From Amaricoccus macauensis_A (lineage in GTDB: Bacteria > Pseudomonadota > Alphaproteobacteria > Rhodobacterales > Rhodobacteraceae): 64,000 bases of DNA. The stretch's first letter is position 1; each line of letters opens with the position of its first letter. Below, piece by piece: positions 17,179 through 26,107 of the stretch. The translations under genes were made by a program, and so were the position numbers. The notes under the pieces are model-generated. The model was given only the letters and a program-made list of their open reading frames with translations. It made no database searches and was not told the origin of the DNA. Location: assembly GCF_049800915.1 (NCBI RefSeq), contig NZ_JBNAFY010000006.1, forward strand, positions 186,001 through 250,000. The letters are read 5' to 3'.

Positions 17179-17811
17179 ATGACACTTCCAGCGTTTCTCG
17201 ATTTCGCTTCCGTTTTCGTCTTCGCGTTGACCGGGGGGCTTGTCGCGAGCCGGGCCCAACTCGATCTCGTCGGCTTTACCTTCCTTGCGGCACTGACCGG
17301 GATCGGCGGCGGCACGACGCGCGACCTGATACTCGGGCGGGACCAGGTCTTCTGGGTCGCGGAGCCGGTCTATCTCTCGATCATCTGCGTCGCCGCCGTG
17401 CTCACCTTCTTCGGCGCGCATCTCATCCACCGGCGCTACTCCGTTCTGGTCTGGCTCGATGCCGTGGCGCTTTGCATCGCGGTATCGGCCGGAATGCTCA
17501 CGGCGCGGACGCTCGGGGCGAGCTGGCCCATCGAGATCGTTATGGGGGTGATGACAGGTTGCCTCGGCGGGCTCCTGCGTGACGTGGTCTGCAACGAGGT
17601 TCCGCTCGTGCTCAAGCAGGGCGAGCTTTACGTCACGGCTGCTTTGGCGGGCGTCGTTACCAGCGTTGTGCTGATCGCCATCGGCGTGAACGATCAGCTT
17701 TCCATAGCTGCTTGCGTGGGAGTTACCTTTGCACTGCGCGCTGGCGCCATCGCTCTTGGCTGGCGTCTGCCCACCTACAAGCACCAGCCGCCGCAGAACG
17801 TCGTCAAGTGA
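17179..17811 (+). CDS. TRIC-type (UPF0126) cation channel family membrane protein
   Basis: The 210-residue protein carries the two UPF0126 repeats: ALTGGLVASRAQLDLVGF followed by GGGTTRDLILGR, and then AGMLTARTLGASWP followed by GGLLRDVVCNEVP. Each repeat has three helices with the conserved glycine-rich GGxxRD motif. Bacterial homologues form trimeric K+-permeable channels; some annotations call them glycine transporters. It follows the LysE-type gene by 7 bp and converges on fmt with an 8-bp overlap. Confidence 0.88.
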   Translation: MTLPAFLDFASVFVFALTGGLVASRAQLDLVGFTFLAALTGIGGGTTRDLILGRDQVFWVAEPVYLSIICVAAVLTFFGAHLIHRRYSVLVWLDAVALCIAVSAGMLTARTLGASWPIEIVMGVMTGCLGGLLRDVVCNEVPLVLKQGELYVTAALAGVVTSVVLIAIGVNDQLSIAACVGVTFALRAGAIALGWRLPTYKHQPPQNVVK

Positions 17812-18712
17812 GGCGGTCGCCGGTCTTGATGGCGAAGCCGCGCAGGAAATCACGCGCGTCCATCGGGCCTTTCCCGGCGCGCTGAAGGCGAAGAAGTCGC
17901 ACCGCACCCTCGCCGCAGGCGATCTTCAGTCCATCATCGAGCACGTCGCCCGGTTCGCCCTGTCCATCGGCGGGTTCACTGAGGAGCAGCTTCACCCGCT
18001 CGCCGCCGACTTCCGCCCAGGCCCCCGGAAAGGGAGAGAGACCCCGGATCTGCCGGTCGATCTCGACAGCTGGCCGTGTCCAGTCCACCCGCGCCTCTGC
18101 CTTGTCGATCTTTTCGGCATAGGTCACGCCTGTCTCCGGCTGCACCTGCGGGGCAAGCTGGTCGATCTGCGCAATCGCATCGACGATCAGCCGCGCACCG
18201 AGCTCCGACAGCCGGTCATGGAGCGTTCCGGCCGTATCCGCCGGTCCGATTTCCACCGCTTCCCGGAGCAGGACAGGCCCTGTATCAAGCCCCGCCTCCA
18301 TCTGCATGATGCAGACCCCGGTTTCGGCGTCACCCGCCATGATCGCGCGCTGAATGGGCGCAGCCCCCCGCCAGCGCGGGAGGAGCGATGCGTGGATGTT
18401 GAAGCACCCCCGTGCCGTGGCATCGAGAACAGCTTGCGGCAGGATGAGCCCATAGGCCACCACGACCGCAGCCTCGGCGCCAAGCGCACGGAACGCCGCC
18501 TGTTCCTCGGCCGATTTCAGGGAAACGGGATGTCGCACGGGCAGACCCAGCGCTTCCGCTCGCGCCTGCACCGGACTGGGGCGGGGCTTCTTTCCGCGCC
18601 CCGCAGGACGTGGCGGCTGCGTGTAGACACAGGCGATCTCGTGACCGGCCTCGCGCAGGGCGTCGAGCGCGGAAACGGAAAAATCGGGCGTTCCCATGAA
18701 GATCAGACGCAT
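17804..18712 (-). CDS. fmt: Methionyl-tRNA formyltransferase
   Basis: Fmt formylates initiator Met-tRNA with 10-formyltetrahydrofolate. The 302-residue enzyme has the start MRLIFMGTPDFSV, the catalytic block FNIHASLLPRWRGAAPIQRAI (Asn and His) and GLDTGPVLL, followed by the C-terminal tRNA-binding domain. It lies about 45 bp downstream of def, the deformylase that later removes the formyl group, on the same strand: the standard def-fmt pair. Confidence 0.97.
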   Translation of the reverse strand: MRLIFMGTPDFSVSALDALREAGHEIACVYTQPPRPAGRGKKPRPSPVQARAEALGLPVRHPVSLKSAEEQAAFRALGAEAAVVVAYGLILPQAVLDATARGCFNIHASLLPRWRGAAPIQRAIMAGDAETGVCIMQMEAGLDTGPVLLREAVEIGPADTAGTLHDRLSELGARLIVDAIAQIDQLAPQVQPETGVTYAEKIDKAEARVDWTRPAVEIDRQIRGLSPFPGAWAEVGGERVKLLLSEPADGQGEPGDVLDDGLKIACGEGAVRLLRLQRAGKGPMDARDFLRGFAIKTGDRLT

Positions 18713-18757
18713 GACACCCCCCTCAACCCCTCAAGTGGCGACGGCACGATGCCCTGT

Positions 18758-19276
18758 TCAGGCCCGTCCCCGCTCCTTCTTGAGCTTTTTCATCTTGGAA
18801 ACGATCATTCGGCGCTTCACCGGCCCGAGATAGTCGATGAACAGCTTGCCATCGAGGTGATCGAGCTCGTGCTGGATGCAGACCGCCCAGCGATCGCCGA
18901 ACTCCTGTTCGTGCGTCTCACCATCGAGGCCGAGCCACCGCATCCGGACCCGCTCGTGCCGTGTCACTTCCTCGTAAACATCCGGGATCGAGAGGCAGCC
19001 TTCCTCGCTTGTCTCAGGCTCTTCGGAGGTCCAGAGGATCTCGGGATTGACGATCGTCATCGGCTGCGGCGGATCGTCTGGCGGGGCGCAATCCATCACG
19101 AAGATCCGCTTCATGATACCGAGCTGGGTTGCCGCAAGCCCGATGCCCGGCGCATCATACATCGTCTCGAGCATGTCCACGGACAGCGCGCGGATCGTGT
19201 CGTCGATTTCGGCCACGGGTTCCGCCACCTTCCTCAGGCGCGGATCTGGCAGGATGAGAATTGGTCGGATCGCCAT
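18758..19276 (-). CDS. def: Peptide deformylase
   Basis: Def removes the formyl group from nascent protein N-termini using a divalent metal. The 172-residue protein shows all three motifs: GIGLAATQLG (about residues 44-53), EEGCLSIPD with the metal-binding Cys, and QHELDHLDG with the two His and catalytic Glu. Length is normal. It is followed by fmt in the same direction. Confidence 0.97.
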   Translation of the reverse strand: MAIRPILILPDPRLRKVAEPVAEIDDTIRALSVDMLETMYDAPGIGLAATQLGIMKRIFVMDCAPPDDPPQPMTIVNPEILWTSEEPETSEEGCLSIPDVYEEVTRHERVRMRWLGLDGETHEQEFGDRWAVCIQHELDHLDGKLFIDYLGPVKRRMIVSKMKKLKKERGRA

Positions 19277-19379
19277 CCCTGCGATCTAGGCGATGCTCCG
19301 AGGCTTGACAAGACGCCTTCGAGCAACTCCAACACCGGGGCGCCGAGGACCGGTGACAGTTCAGTGCTTGAGGAGTGGC

Positions 19380-20552
19380 ATGTTCGATTTCGACGAGGTG
19401 ATTGACCGGCGCGGGACCCATAGCAGCAAATGGGACACGATCGAGCAGGGCTTTGGCGTCTCGCCGGATGACGGGCTGGCCATGTGGGTTGCGGACATGG
19501 ATTTCCGCGCGCCCCCGGCGGTGAACGAGGCGCTGCACGAATTGGCCGCGCACGGCGTTCACGGCTACTATGGCGACGACGCATCCTACACCGCCGCGAT
19601 TGCCGGATGGATGAAGCGCCGGCACGACTGGCATGTGGAGCCGGAGTGGATCGCGACCGCCCATGGCATCGTCGCAGGGCTCGCGGTCTGCCTTCAGGCC
19701 TTCAGCCAGCCGGGCGAGGGCGTCGTCCTTTTCACGCCCGTTTACCATGCCTTCGCCAAGATCATCAAAGCCAACGGTCGGCGGGTCCACGAATGCCCGC
19801 TCAAGCTCGAAGAGGGCCGTTTCGAGATGGACCTCGACGCCCTTGCCGCGTCGCTCACGGGGCAGGAGAAGATCGTCGTCTTCTGTTCGCCGCACAATCC
19901 CGGCGGTCGGATCTGGTCTGTCGAGGAGCAACGGGCGCTGGCGGATTTCTGCGCAGAGCATGGTCTTCTGCTCATCTCCGACGAGATCCACCATGATATC
20001 GTCATGCCCGGTCGCAAGCACGTCGTGATGCCAAACGCCGCCCCCGAGCATGTCGGCAATACCGTCATGCTCACCGGCGCGACGAAGGTGTTCAACATTG
20101 CCGGGTGCCTCACCGGCAACGTGATCATCGCCGATCCGGGCCTGCGCGAGCGCTTCCATCGTGCGCATATGGCCGTGGGCACCTCGGTCAACCGGCTTGG
20201 CGCGGTGATGGTCGAAGCGGCCTATTCCAAAGGCGATGCCTGGTGCGACGCGCTTTGCGCCTATATCGACGAGAATTTCCGCGTCTTCGCCGAAGGTGTA
20301 AACGCGATCCCGGGCCTCTGGGCCATGCCGCTCGATTCGACCTACCTCGCTTGGGTGGATTTCAACAACACGGGCATGAGCCAGGCCGAGATCACCGAGC
20401 GGGTGCGGAAGGAAGCGGGTATTGCCGCCAATGACGGCCCCCTCTTCGGGACGGGGGGCGAGGGCCACATGCGGTTCAATATCGCGACACCGCGCGTGCG
20501 GATCGAGGATGCGGTCGCGCGGCTTCAGCGCGCCTTCGGCGATCTTCAATAG
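19380..20552 (+). CDS. MalY/PatB-family PLP-dependent C-S lyase
   Basis: This fold-type I PLP enzyme of 390 residues probably splits cystathionine or cysteine conjugates (cystathionine beta-lyase activity). It starts FDEVIDRRGTHSSKWD, the hallmark of PatB/MalY proteins. It contains MWVADMDFRAPP, FCSPHNPGGR, the PLP aspartate in SDEIHHD and the Schiff-base lysine in TGATKVFNIAG. GAGGAG precedes the ATG by a normal distance. It stands alone, divergent from def. Whether it serves methionine synthesis or sulfur-compound breakdown cannot be told. Confidence 0.9.
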   Translation: MFDFDEVIDRRGTHSSKWDTIEQGFGVSPDDGLAMWVADMDFRAPPAVNEALHELAAHGVHGYYGDDASYTAAIAGWMKRRHDWHVEPEWIATAHGIVAGLAVCLQAFSQPGEGVVLFTPVYHAFAKIIKANGRRVHECPLKLEEGRFEMDLDALAASLTGQEKIVVFCSPHNPGGRIWSVEEQRALADFCAEHGLLLISDEIHHDIVMPGRKHVVMPNAAPEHVGNTVMLTGATKVFNIAGCLTGNVIIADPGLRERFHRAHMAVGTSVNRLGAVMVEAAYSKGDAWCDALCAYIDENFRVFAEGVNAIPGLWAMPLDSTYLAWVDFNNTGMSQAEITERVRKEAGIAANDGPLFGTGGEGHMRFNIATPRVRIEDAVARLQRAFGDLQ

Positions 20553-20561
20553 CTCTACTGG

Positions 20562-20608
20562 GGCAGGCCACCGGCGCTCTGCGCATCCGTGGCGAGCCTG
20601 CCGGTTTT
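20562..20608 (+). terminator. Probable intrinsic terminator after the PatB-like gene
   Basis: GGCAGGC at 20562-20568 pairs with GCCTGCC at 20596-20602. An inner CCAC/GTGG pairing is also possible, and TTTT follows at 20605-20608. It begins 10 bp after the stop codon. Confidence 0.55.
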
Positions 20609-20672
20609 CCCATTCTAAAACCTTGTAGCGGTTCCGGGCCCAAGCCCGGTGCCGCTCTTGTGCTTTTGGATC

Positions 20673-20723
20673 ATGTCGCAAGTGCGAAATGCATTTGACG
20701 TGAGCGCTGCGACATATCATATC
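20673..20723 (+). promoter_or_regulatory. Promoter and candidate operator of mcl1
   Basis: TTGACG (20695-20700) and CATATC (20718-20723) are spaced by 17 bp and lie 43 bp before the mcl1 ATG. They are flanked by an exact inverted repeat, ATGTCGCA at 20673-20680 and TGCGACAT at 20708-20715. A 10-bp palindrome AAATGCATTT (20687-20696) overlaps the -35 box. The layout suggests a repressor or activator that controls mcl1, but no regulator gene is adjacent. Confidence 0.45.
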
Positions 20724-20765
20724 ACTGCGGGATAGGATTTCGAAACAAACTTGCACGAGGACCCG

Positions 20766-21740
20766 ATGAGTTTCACCGTTCCGCCGTCGCCACCTGCCCG
20801 TCCGAACCGCTGCCAGCTCTTCGCGCCCGGCTCGCGGCCCGAGATCTTCGCGAAGGCGGCCGCCTCGGCTGCCGATGTGATCAACCTCGACCTCGAAGAC
20901 AGTGTCTCACCGGCGGACAAGCCCGCAGCACGGGCCAACATCATCAAGGCGATCAACGAGATCGACTGGGGCACCAAGACGCTCTCGGTGCGGATCAACG
21001 GCCTCGACACAGAGTTCTGGTATCGCGACGTGGTGGAGGTTCTGGAACAGGCGGGCGACCGGATCGACCTTTTCATGATCCCGAAGGCGGGTAACGCAAA
21101 GGACATCTACGCGGTGGATGCGCTCTGCTCCGCCATCGAATGGGCCAAGGGACGCCAGAAGAGAGTCGGTTTCGAGGTCATCATCGAGACTGCCGCCGGC
21201 TTCGCCCATGCGGAAGAGATTGCCGCCTCGAGCCCACGGATGCAGGCCATGAGCCTCGGCGCGGCCGATTTCGCGGCCTCCATGGGAATGGCAACCACCG
21301 GCATCGGCGGCACGCAGGCCAATTACTACATGCTGCCTCCGAAGGACGGCGATGCCGCCCGCGAACCAGTTTTCGGCGATCCCTGGCACGGTGTCACGGC
21401 GGCCATCGTCTCGGCCTGCCGCACCCATGGCATCCTGCCGGTGGATGGACCCTTCGGCGATTTCTCCGACGACGACGGCTATGTCGCGCAGGCGCGGCGC
21501 TCGGCGACCATGGGGATGGTCGGCAAATGGGCGATCCATCCCAAGCAGGTGGCGCTTGCCAACCAGGTCTTCACTCCCTCCGAAGAAGCCGTTTCCGAGG
21601 CGCGGGAGATCCTCGCCGCCATGAAGGAGGCCGAAGCGAAGGGCCAGGGCGCCGCCGTATACAAGGGCCGGCTGGTGGACATCGCCTCCGTGCGCCAGGC
21701 ACAGGTGATCGTCAAACAGTCCGAGATGATCGCGGGCTGA
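20766..21740 (+). CDS. mcl1: L-malyl-CoA / beta-methylmalyl-CoA lyase
   Basis: This CitE-like lyase cleaves beta-methylmalyl-CoA to glyoxylate and propionyl-CoA in the ethylmalonyl-CoA pathway and handles L-malyl-CoA. The 324-residue sequence is close along its length to the Rhodobacter Mcl1 that I recall: PPARPNRCQLF, NLDLEDSV (metal and substrate Asp/Glu), FEVIIETAAG with its metal-binding Glu, SLGAADFAASMGM, and GKWAIHPKQVALAN. It points to acetyl-CoA assimilation without isocitrate lyase, or glyoxylate/malyl-CoA handling. The ATG at 20766 is chosen; five extra residues upstream are possible. Confidence 0.92.
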   Translation: MSFTVPPSPPARPNRCQLFAPGSRPEIFAKAAASAADVINLDLEDSVSPADKPAARANIIKAINEIDWGTKTLSVRINGLDTEFWYRDVVEVLEQAGDRIDLFMIPKAGNAKDIYAVDALCSAIEWAKGRQKRVGFEVIIETAAGFAHAEEIAASSPRMQAMSLGAADFAASMGMATTGIGGTQANYYMLPPKDGDAAREPVFGDPWHGVTAAIVSACRTHGILPVDGPFGDFSDDDGYVAQARRSATMGMVGKWAIHPKQVALANQVFTPSEEAVSEAREILAAMKEAEAKGQGAAVYKGRLVDIASVRQAQVIVKQSEMIAG

Positions 21741-21808
21741 AGGCCGGGATTGCCAGTCCTGTGCGACAATCACGCGCAGGACACGAAACCCTTGTCTGAA
21801 ACCACGGC

Positions 21809-21827
21809 AGGGCCTATTTTCGGCCCT
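21809..21827 (+). terminator. Terminator-like hairpin after mcl1
   Basis: AGGGCC and GGCCCT form a perfect 6-bp stem around the loop TATTTTC, 69 bp after the mcl1 stop. There is no T-run after the stem, so termination is plausible but not assured. Confidence 0.4.
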
Positions 21828-21882
21828 ATCCGGCGCGTTTTGCGCCCGATGGAGTGTGGATGTCCGAGATTGTGTGATCGCC

Positions 21883-21904
21883 GTTCTTCGCGGCAGCGAA
21901 GAAC
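21883..21904 (+). repeat. Perfect 9-bp hairpin upstream of the YjhX gene
   Basis: GTTCTTCGC and GCGAAGAAC pair exactly around a GGCA loop. It lies 70 bp before the yjhX-like start codon with no T-run, so it could be an operator, an mRNA leader element or part of a small RNA. Confidence 0.4.
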
Positions 21905-21973
21905 AGAGTGAGCCTGAACGACGCGCCCGTATGAGGCCGCGCCGACCGATCACACCTGCTCCGGACCAAGATA

Positions 21974-22231
21974 TTGAACATCTCCAGACCCGAACAGCGA
22001 GTGCTGCACGTACTCGCCCAGGGCGGCACGATCCGCCATGAACGCAACGACAGCCGCAAGATCACGGATGTGCTTTGCGTCACCCGCGACGGTGCGATCC
22101 TTTCGGATTGCACCCTCGACATCTTCTCACGGCTGAAACGAAAACGGCTCATCGCCTCGCGTAGCGGAGAGCCCTACCGGATCTCCCGACGCGGGCTCTG
22201 CACCGTTCGCGCGCAACTCGACAACCGGTGA
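21974..22231 (+). CDS. YjhX family (UPF0386) winged-helix protein (TTG start)
   Basis: The 85-residue protein matches UPF0386/YjhX along its full length: MNISRPEQRVLHVLAQGG, then TRDGAILSDCTLDIFSRLK and the C-terminal YRISRRGLCTVRAQLDNR. The family is annotated as a putative toxin from the E. coli yjhX-yjhQ pair, but no YjhQ-type acetyltransferase is adjacent here and the fold looks like a small winged helix. A regulatory role is just as possible. The start appears to be TTG at 21974 with only a weak ribosome-binding site, but the family alignment begins exactly there. Confidence 0.82.
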   Translation: MNISRPEQRVLHVLAQGGTIRHERNDSRKITDVLCVTRDGAILSDCTLDIFSRLKRKRLIASRSGEPYRISRRGLCTVRAQLDNR

Positions 22232-22239
22232 GCAATCGG

Positions 22240-22258
22240 GGGCCGCGAAATGCGGCCC
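22240..22258 (+). terminator. Terminator-like hairpin after the YjhX gene
   Basis: GGGCCGC and GCGGCCC form a perfect 7-bp stem with a GAAAT loop, followed by TCTTCC, starting 9 bp after the stop codon. The T-run is poor but the stem is strong. The remaining 216 bp before accA show no gene. Confidence 0.5.
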
Positions 22259-22474
22259 TCTTCCACGGGATTGGCCTGACATGCACAACAGAGTTCCAGC
22301 CGCGCCGCATCCCCCGGTTTCATGTGCCTTTGCGTCAGCAAACGTCGCCTGCGGTCGGGCGCGGTCGGCGGTTGTTCCGCCGCCCGCGACCCATCTCCGG
22401 CCCGATCCGTTCGGGTCCAGTTGCAAAGCCCTGTCTCCAAAGGCATATAGAGCACGACCATAGCAGGGGTGCAG

Positions 22475-23434
22475 ATGACCTACCTCGATTTCGAGAAGGG
22501 CCTCGCCGAGATCGAAGGCAAGGCCGAGGAACTGCGGGCGCTCGCGCGCTCGAACTCGGAAATGGACGTTGAGCAGGAGGCCGCCGCGCTGGACGCGAAG
22601 GCTTCGGCCTTGCTCGATGAACTCTACCGAAACCTGAACCCCTGGCGGAAATGCCAGGTCGCGCGCCACCCGGATCGGCCGCATTGCAAAGACTATATCG
22701 ACGCGCTGTTCACCGAGTGGACGCCGCTCGCGGGAGATCGGAACTTCGCGGATGACCAGGCCATCATGGGTGGTGTGGCCCGGTTCGACGACCGCCCGGT
22801 GGTGGTGATCGGCCATGAGAAGGGCAATGACACCAAGAGCCGGATCGAACGCAATTTCGGCATGGCGCGACCCGAGGGCTACCGCAAGGCCATCCGGCTG
22901 ATGGATCTGGCGGACCGCTTCAATCTCCCGGTCGTCACCTTGGTGGACACGCCCGGCGCCTATCCGGGCAAGGGCGCGGAAGAGCGCGGGCAGGCAGAAG
23001 CCATTGCGCGCTCGACCGAGAAATGCCTCGCGCTCGGCGTGCCGCTCGTCTCGGTGATCATCGGCGAAGGCGGATCCGGCGGCGCAGTCGCTTTCGCCAC
23101 GGCCGACCGCCTGGCGATGCTCGAGCACTCCATTTACTCCGTGATTTCGCCCGAGGGCTGCGCCTCCATCCTCTGGAAAGATGCCGAGAAGATGCGCGAG
23201 GCCGCCGAAGCCTTGAAGCTCACGGCGCAGGATCTTTTCGCGCTCGGCGTCTGCGACCGCATCATTCCCGAACCGATCGGCGGTGCACAGCGCCATCGGC
23301 TTGCAGCCGTCGACGGGGTGCGGATCGCGATATCCGGAATGCTCGCCGAGGTTCAGGGCATGGATCGCGAATCGCTTCGCATTGCCCGACGGCAGAAATA
23401 CCTCACGATGGGGTCGCGCTCACTCGTCGAGTGA
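22475..23434 (+). CDS. accA: Acetyl-CoA carboxylase carboxyltransferase subunit alpha
   Basis: AccA, with AccD, moves the carboxyl group from biotin to acetyl-CoA to give malonyl-CoA. The 319-residue protein has the typical N-terminus (YLDFEKGLAEIEGKAEEL), WRKCQVARHPDRPH, the crotonase-type oxyanion segments DTPGAYPGKGAEERGQAEAIA and IGEGGSGGAVA, and SVISPEGCASILWKD. The ATG at 22475 is preferred over a GTG at 22469. The 3' end overlaps the convergent cueR gene by 15 bp. Confidence 0.97.
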   Translation: MTYLDFEKGLAEIEGKAEELRALARSNSEMDVEQEAAALDAKASALLDELYRNLNPWRKCQVARHPDRPHCKDYIDALFTEWTPLAGDRNFADDQAIMGGVARFDDRPVVVIGHEKGNDTKSRIERNFGMARPEGYRKAIRLMDLADRFNLPVVTLVDTPGAYPGKGAEERGQAEAIARSTEKCLALGVPLVSVIIGEGGSGGAVAFATADRLAMLEHSIYSVISPEGCASILWKDAEKMREAAEALKLTAQDLFALGVCDRIIPEPIGGAQRHRLAAVDGVRIAISGMLAEVQGMDRESLRIARRQKYLTMGSRSLVE

Positions 23435-23836
23435 GGTGCCTCCCTTCAAGTTACCGGCCAGATCGTCGATGATCGGGCAATCCGGCCGGTCATTCCCCTG
23501 ACACGCGCGGGTCAGGTGCTCCAGCGCGCCACGCATTGCCTCGAGTTCCTCGATCCGGGCGGCAAGCTCCGCGATATGGCCTTCCGCGATCACCTTGACC
23601 TCGTGGCTGGCGCGCCCCTTGTCCTGCCAGAGGCGCAGGAGGTCCCTGATCTGCGAGATGGAAAAGCCCAGCCGCCGAGCACGCCGGATGAAGCTCAGCG
23701 TGTGGATGTCTTCCTCAGCGTAGGTCCGGTAGCCGTTCTCGCTGCGTCGCACGTGAGGAATCAGCTCGATCTCCTCGTAGTGGCGAATCATCTTGGAAGA
23801 GACGCCGGATGCCTTTGCCGCTTCCCCGATATTCAT
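23420..23836 (-). CDS. cueR: CueR-type MerR-family copper-responsive regulator
   Basis: CueR senses cytoplasmic Cu(I) and activates copper efflux by untwisting a 19-bp-spaced promoter. The 138-residue protein has a MerR helix-turn-helix (MNIGEAAKASGVSSKMIRHYEEIELI), a long dimerisation helix and a C-terminal metal loop with two cysteines (ACQGNDRPDCPII) as in CueR/HmrR. Its ATG overlaps the copA stop (ATGA), so regulator and pump are one operon under the promoter upstream of copA: autoregulation is expected. Confidence 0.92.
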   Translation of the reverse strand: MNIGEAAKASGVSSKMIRHYEEIELIPHVRRSENGYRTYAEEDIHTLSFIRRARRLGFSISQIRDLLRLWQDKGRASHEVKVIAEGHIAELAARIEELEAMRGALEHLTRACQGNDRPDCPIIDDLAGNLKGGTSLDE

Positions 23837-26085
23837 GCGCCGCCTCCCAGTCGCACCCGGCGCAGTCTCAGGGCATTCGACACGACGCAGACACTTGAGG
23901 CGGCCATCGCGCCCGCGGCAAAGACCGGGGACATCAGAATGCCCGCAACCGGGTAGAGCACGCCCGCTGCCACCGGGATCAGGGCGACATTGTATCCGAA
24001 CGCCCAGAACAGGTTCTGGCGGATGTTGCTCAAGGTCGCCCGGCTCAGCGCCACGGCATCGGCCACATGCGCGATTTCATCGGCCATCAGCACGGCATCC
24101 GCAGTCTCTATCGCGATGTCCGTGCCGGTTCCGATCGCGATCCCGACATCCGCCTGCGCCAGTGCCGGCGCGTCGTTGATCCCGTCTCCCACGAATGTCA
24201 CGGCGCCCTTCTCCTGCAGGGCCTTGACCGCATCGGCCTTGCCACCCGGAAGCACGTCCGCCTGGATCAGATCAATGCCGAGCGCCGAACCGACCGTGTG
24301 CGCCACGGCTGCGCCATCGCCGGTGATCATCGCGATTTCGAACCCCATGCCGCGCAGGCGGTGGATCGCATCGCGCGTTCCGGGCCGGATCTCGTCCGCC
24401 ACGGCGAGAATCCCTTCGAGTTTCCCGTCCACGGCCACGAGGATCGGGCTCTTCCCGTCTGCTTCGAGACGCAGGAGGACGTCCTTGCCGGATTCCGTCG
24501 CGATGCCCGTATCCCGGAAGAACGCGACATTGCCCAGCAAGATCTCGTGGTTCGAGACATGCGCCCGAACCCCCTGGCCCGAAACGGCCTCGAATTCCGC
24601 CGCTTCCGGGATCGACAGTTCTTCGGCCTTTGCAGCATCCAGAATGGCACGCGCAATCGGGTGCTCGGACCCGGCCTCGGCCCCGGCGACCAGCGCGAGC
24701 AATTCGTCGCGGTCGAGGTTTCCGACGGTTTCCAGATCCGTGAGCTTCGGCTTGCCGAGCGTCAATGTGCCGGTCTTGTCGAAGGCGACGACTTTCGCAT
24801 CCGCCAGCCTCTGAAGCCCAGCACCGCGCCGGAACAGGATGCCGGCTTCGGCGCCGCGCCCCGTTCCCACGAGGATTGATGTCGGCGTGGCCAGACCCAT
24901 GGCGCAGGGACAGGCGACGATCAAAACACAGACCGCGCTCACGATTGCCATTGGCAACGCGGGAGCGGGCCCAAAGATCATCCAGCCAATGAATGTCAGC
25001 GCGGAAATGACCATGATCGCGGGAACGAACCAGGCAATGACGCGATCCGCCTGTTCCTGGATCGGAAGCTTGTCGGCCTGGGCCTCCTCGACCATCCGCA
25101 CGATCCGCGCGAGCAGCGTGTCCTCCCCCGTCTGGGTGACACGGAAGGTGAAACTCCCGTTGCCGTTCACCGTGCCGCCGATCAGCGCGTCCCCGGGCGC
25201 TTTCCTGACCGGCTCCGGCTCTCCGGTGACCATGGCTTCGTCCACCCAGGACGCCCCGTCGATCAGAACACCATCGAGTGGAATGCGCTCACCCGGCCGC
25301 ACGCGCAGCTCCGCGCCCCGACGCACCTCATCCACCGGCACATCGCGCTCGGTCCCATTTGAGATGAGCCGCGCCATGGGCGGTTGCAGATCCACAAGCT
25401 TCTCGATGGCGGCACTCATCTGTCCGCGCGCGCGGGCTTCGAGGTAGCGACCGAGCAGGATCAGGGTGACGATCAGTGCGGCGGATTCGAAATAGATGTG
25501 AGCCGTGTTCTCGGGCAGCGCAGCGGGTGCAAATTCCGCGACCGTCGAATAGGCCCAGGCCGCTCCGGCTCCGAGCATGACCAGCGTGTTCATGTCCGGC
25601 GCGGCCTTGGCCAGCGCGTTCCATCCCATCTCGAAGAACACCCGCCCCGGCCAAAAGAGCACCGCCGAGGTCAGCGCGAAAAGGAGCAGGTTGATCCCCA
25701 GGGTGCCGAAAGCTCCGACCAGCGCGTGGTGGAATGCCGGGAAAACATGCCCCCCCATTTCGATGACAAAGACCGGCAGGGTCAGCGCCCCGGCGATCCA
25801 GACATTGCGCCGGAGCAGGTCCGCCTCGTCCCGCCTTTCCGCCTGGGGCCGTCTCGGCCCTTCATCGGCAATGCGCGCCGGATAACCGGCCTGCGTCACA
25901 CGGTCCGCAAGGTCTGCGGGGGCGCCTTGGACACCTTCCACGCGGGCGCGACCGGTTGCGAAATTCACGCTCGCGGACGCGACACCGGGAGCTGCAAGCA
26001 ATTCCTTCTCCACCCGGCCCGCACATCCGGCACAGGACATTCCCTCGACAATCAGATCACAGGTGTAGTGTTGCTCGTCCAGCAT
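23833..26085 (-). CDS. copA: Copper-exporting P1B-type ATPase
   Basis: This pump uses ATP to export Cu(I) across the inner membrane. The 750-residue protein has one N-terminal metal-binding domain (GMSCAGCAGRV), eight predicted helices, the membrane CPC motif in VACPCAMGLATP, the phosphorylation site DKTGTLTLG, HP in SEHPIARA, the hinge GDGINDAPALAQADVGIA and late membrane residues YNVALIP and MAASSVCVVSNALRL. These mark the P1B-1 copper class. The start at 26085 follows GAGGAGG; an upstream frame to 26241 is unlikely because it runs through the promoter. Confidence 0.96.
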   Translation of the reverse strand: MLDEQHYTCDLIVEGMSCAGCAGRVEKELLAAPGVASASVNFATGRARVEGVQGAPADLADRVTQAGYPARIADEGPRRPQAERRDEADLLRRNVWIAGALTLPVFVIEMGGHVFPAFHHALVGAFGTLGINLLLFALTSAVLFWPGRVFFEMGWNALAKAAPDMNTLVMLGAGAAWAYSTVAEFAPAALPENTAHIYFESAALIVTLILLGRYLEARARGQMSAAIEKLVDLQPPMARLISNGTERDVPVDEVRRGAELRVRPGERIPLDGVLIDGASWVDEAMVTGEPEPVRKAPGDALIGGTVNGNGSFTFRVTQTGEDTLLARIVRMVEEAQADKLPIQEQADRVIAWFVPAIMVISALTFIGWMIFGPAPALPMAIVSAVCVLIVACPCAMGLATPTSILVGTGRGAEAGILFRRGAGLQRLADAKVVAFDKTGTLTLGKPKLTDLETVGNLDRDELLALVAGAEAGSEHPIARAILDAAKAEELSIPEAAEFEAVSGQGVRAHVSNHEILLGNVAFFRDTGIATESGKDVLLRLEADGKSPILVAVDGKLEGILAVADEIRPGTRDAIHRLRGMGFEIAMITGDGAAVAHTVGSALGIDLIQADVLPGGKADAVKALQEKGAVTFVGDGINDAPALAQADVGIAIGTGTDIAIETADAVLMADEIAHVADAVALSRATLSNIRQNLFWAFGYNVALIPVAAGVLYPVAGILMSPVFAAGAMAASSVCVVSNALRLRRVRLGGGA

Positions 26086-26107
26086 CCGAACCTCCTCGAT
26101 TGCGGCT

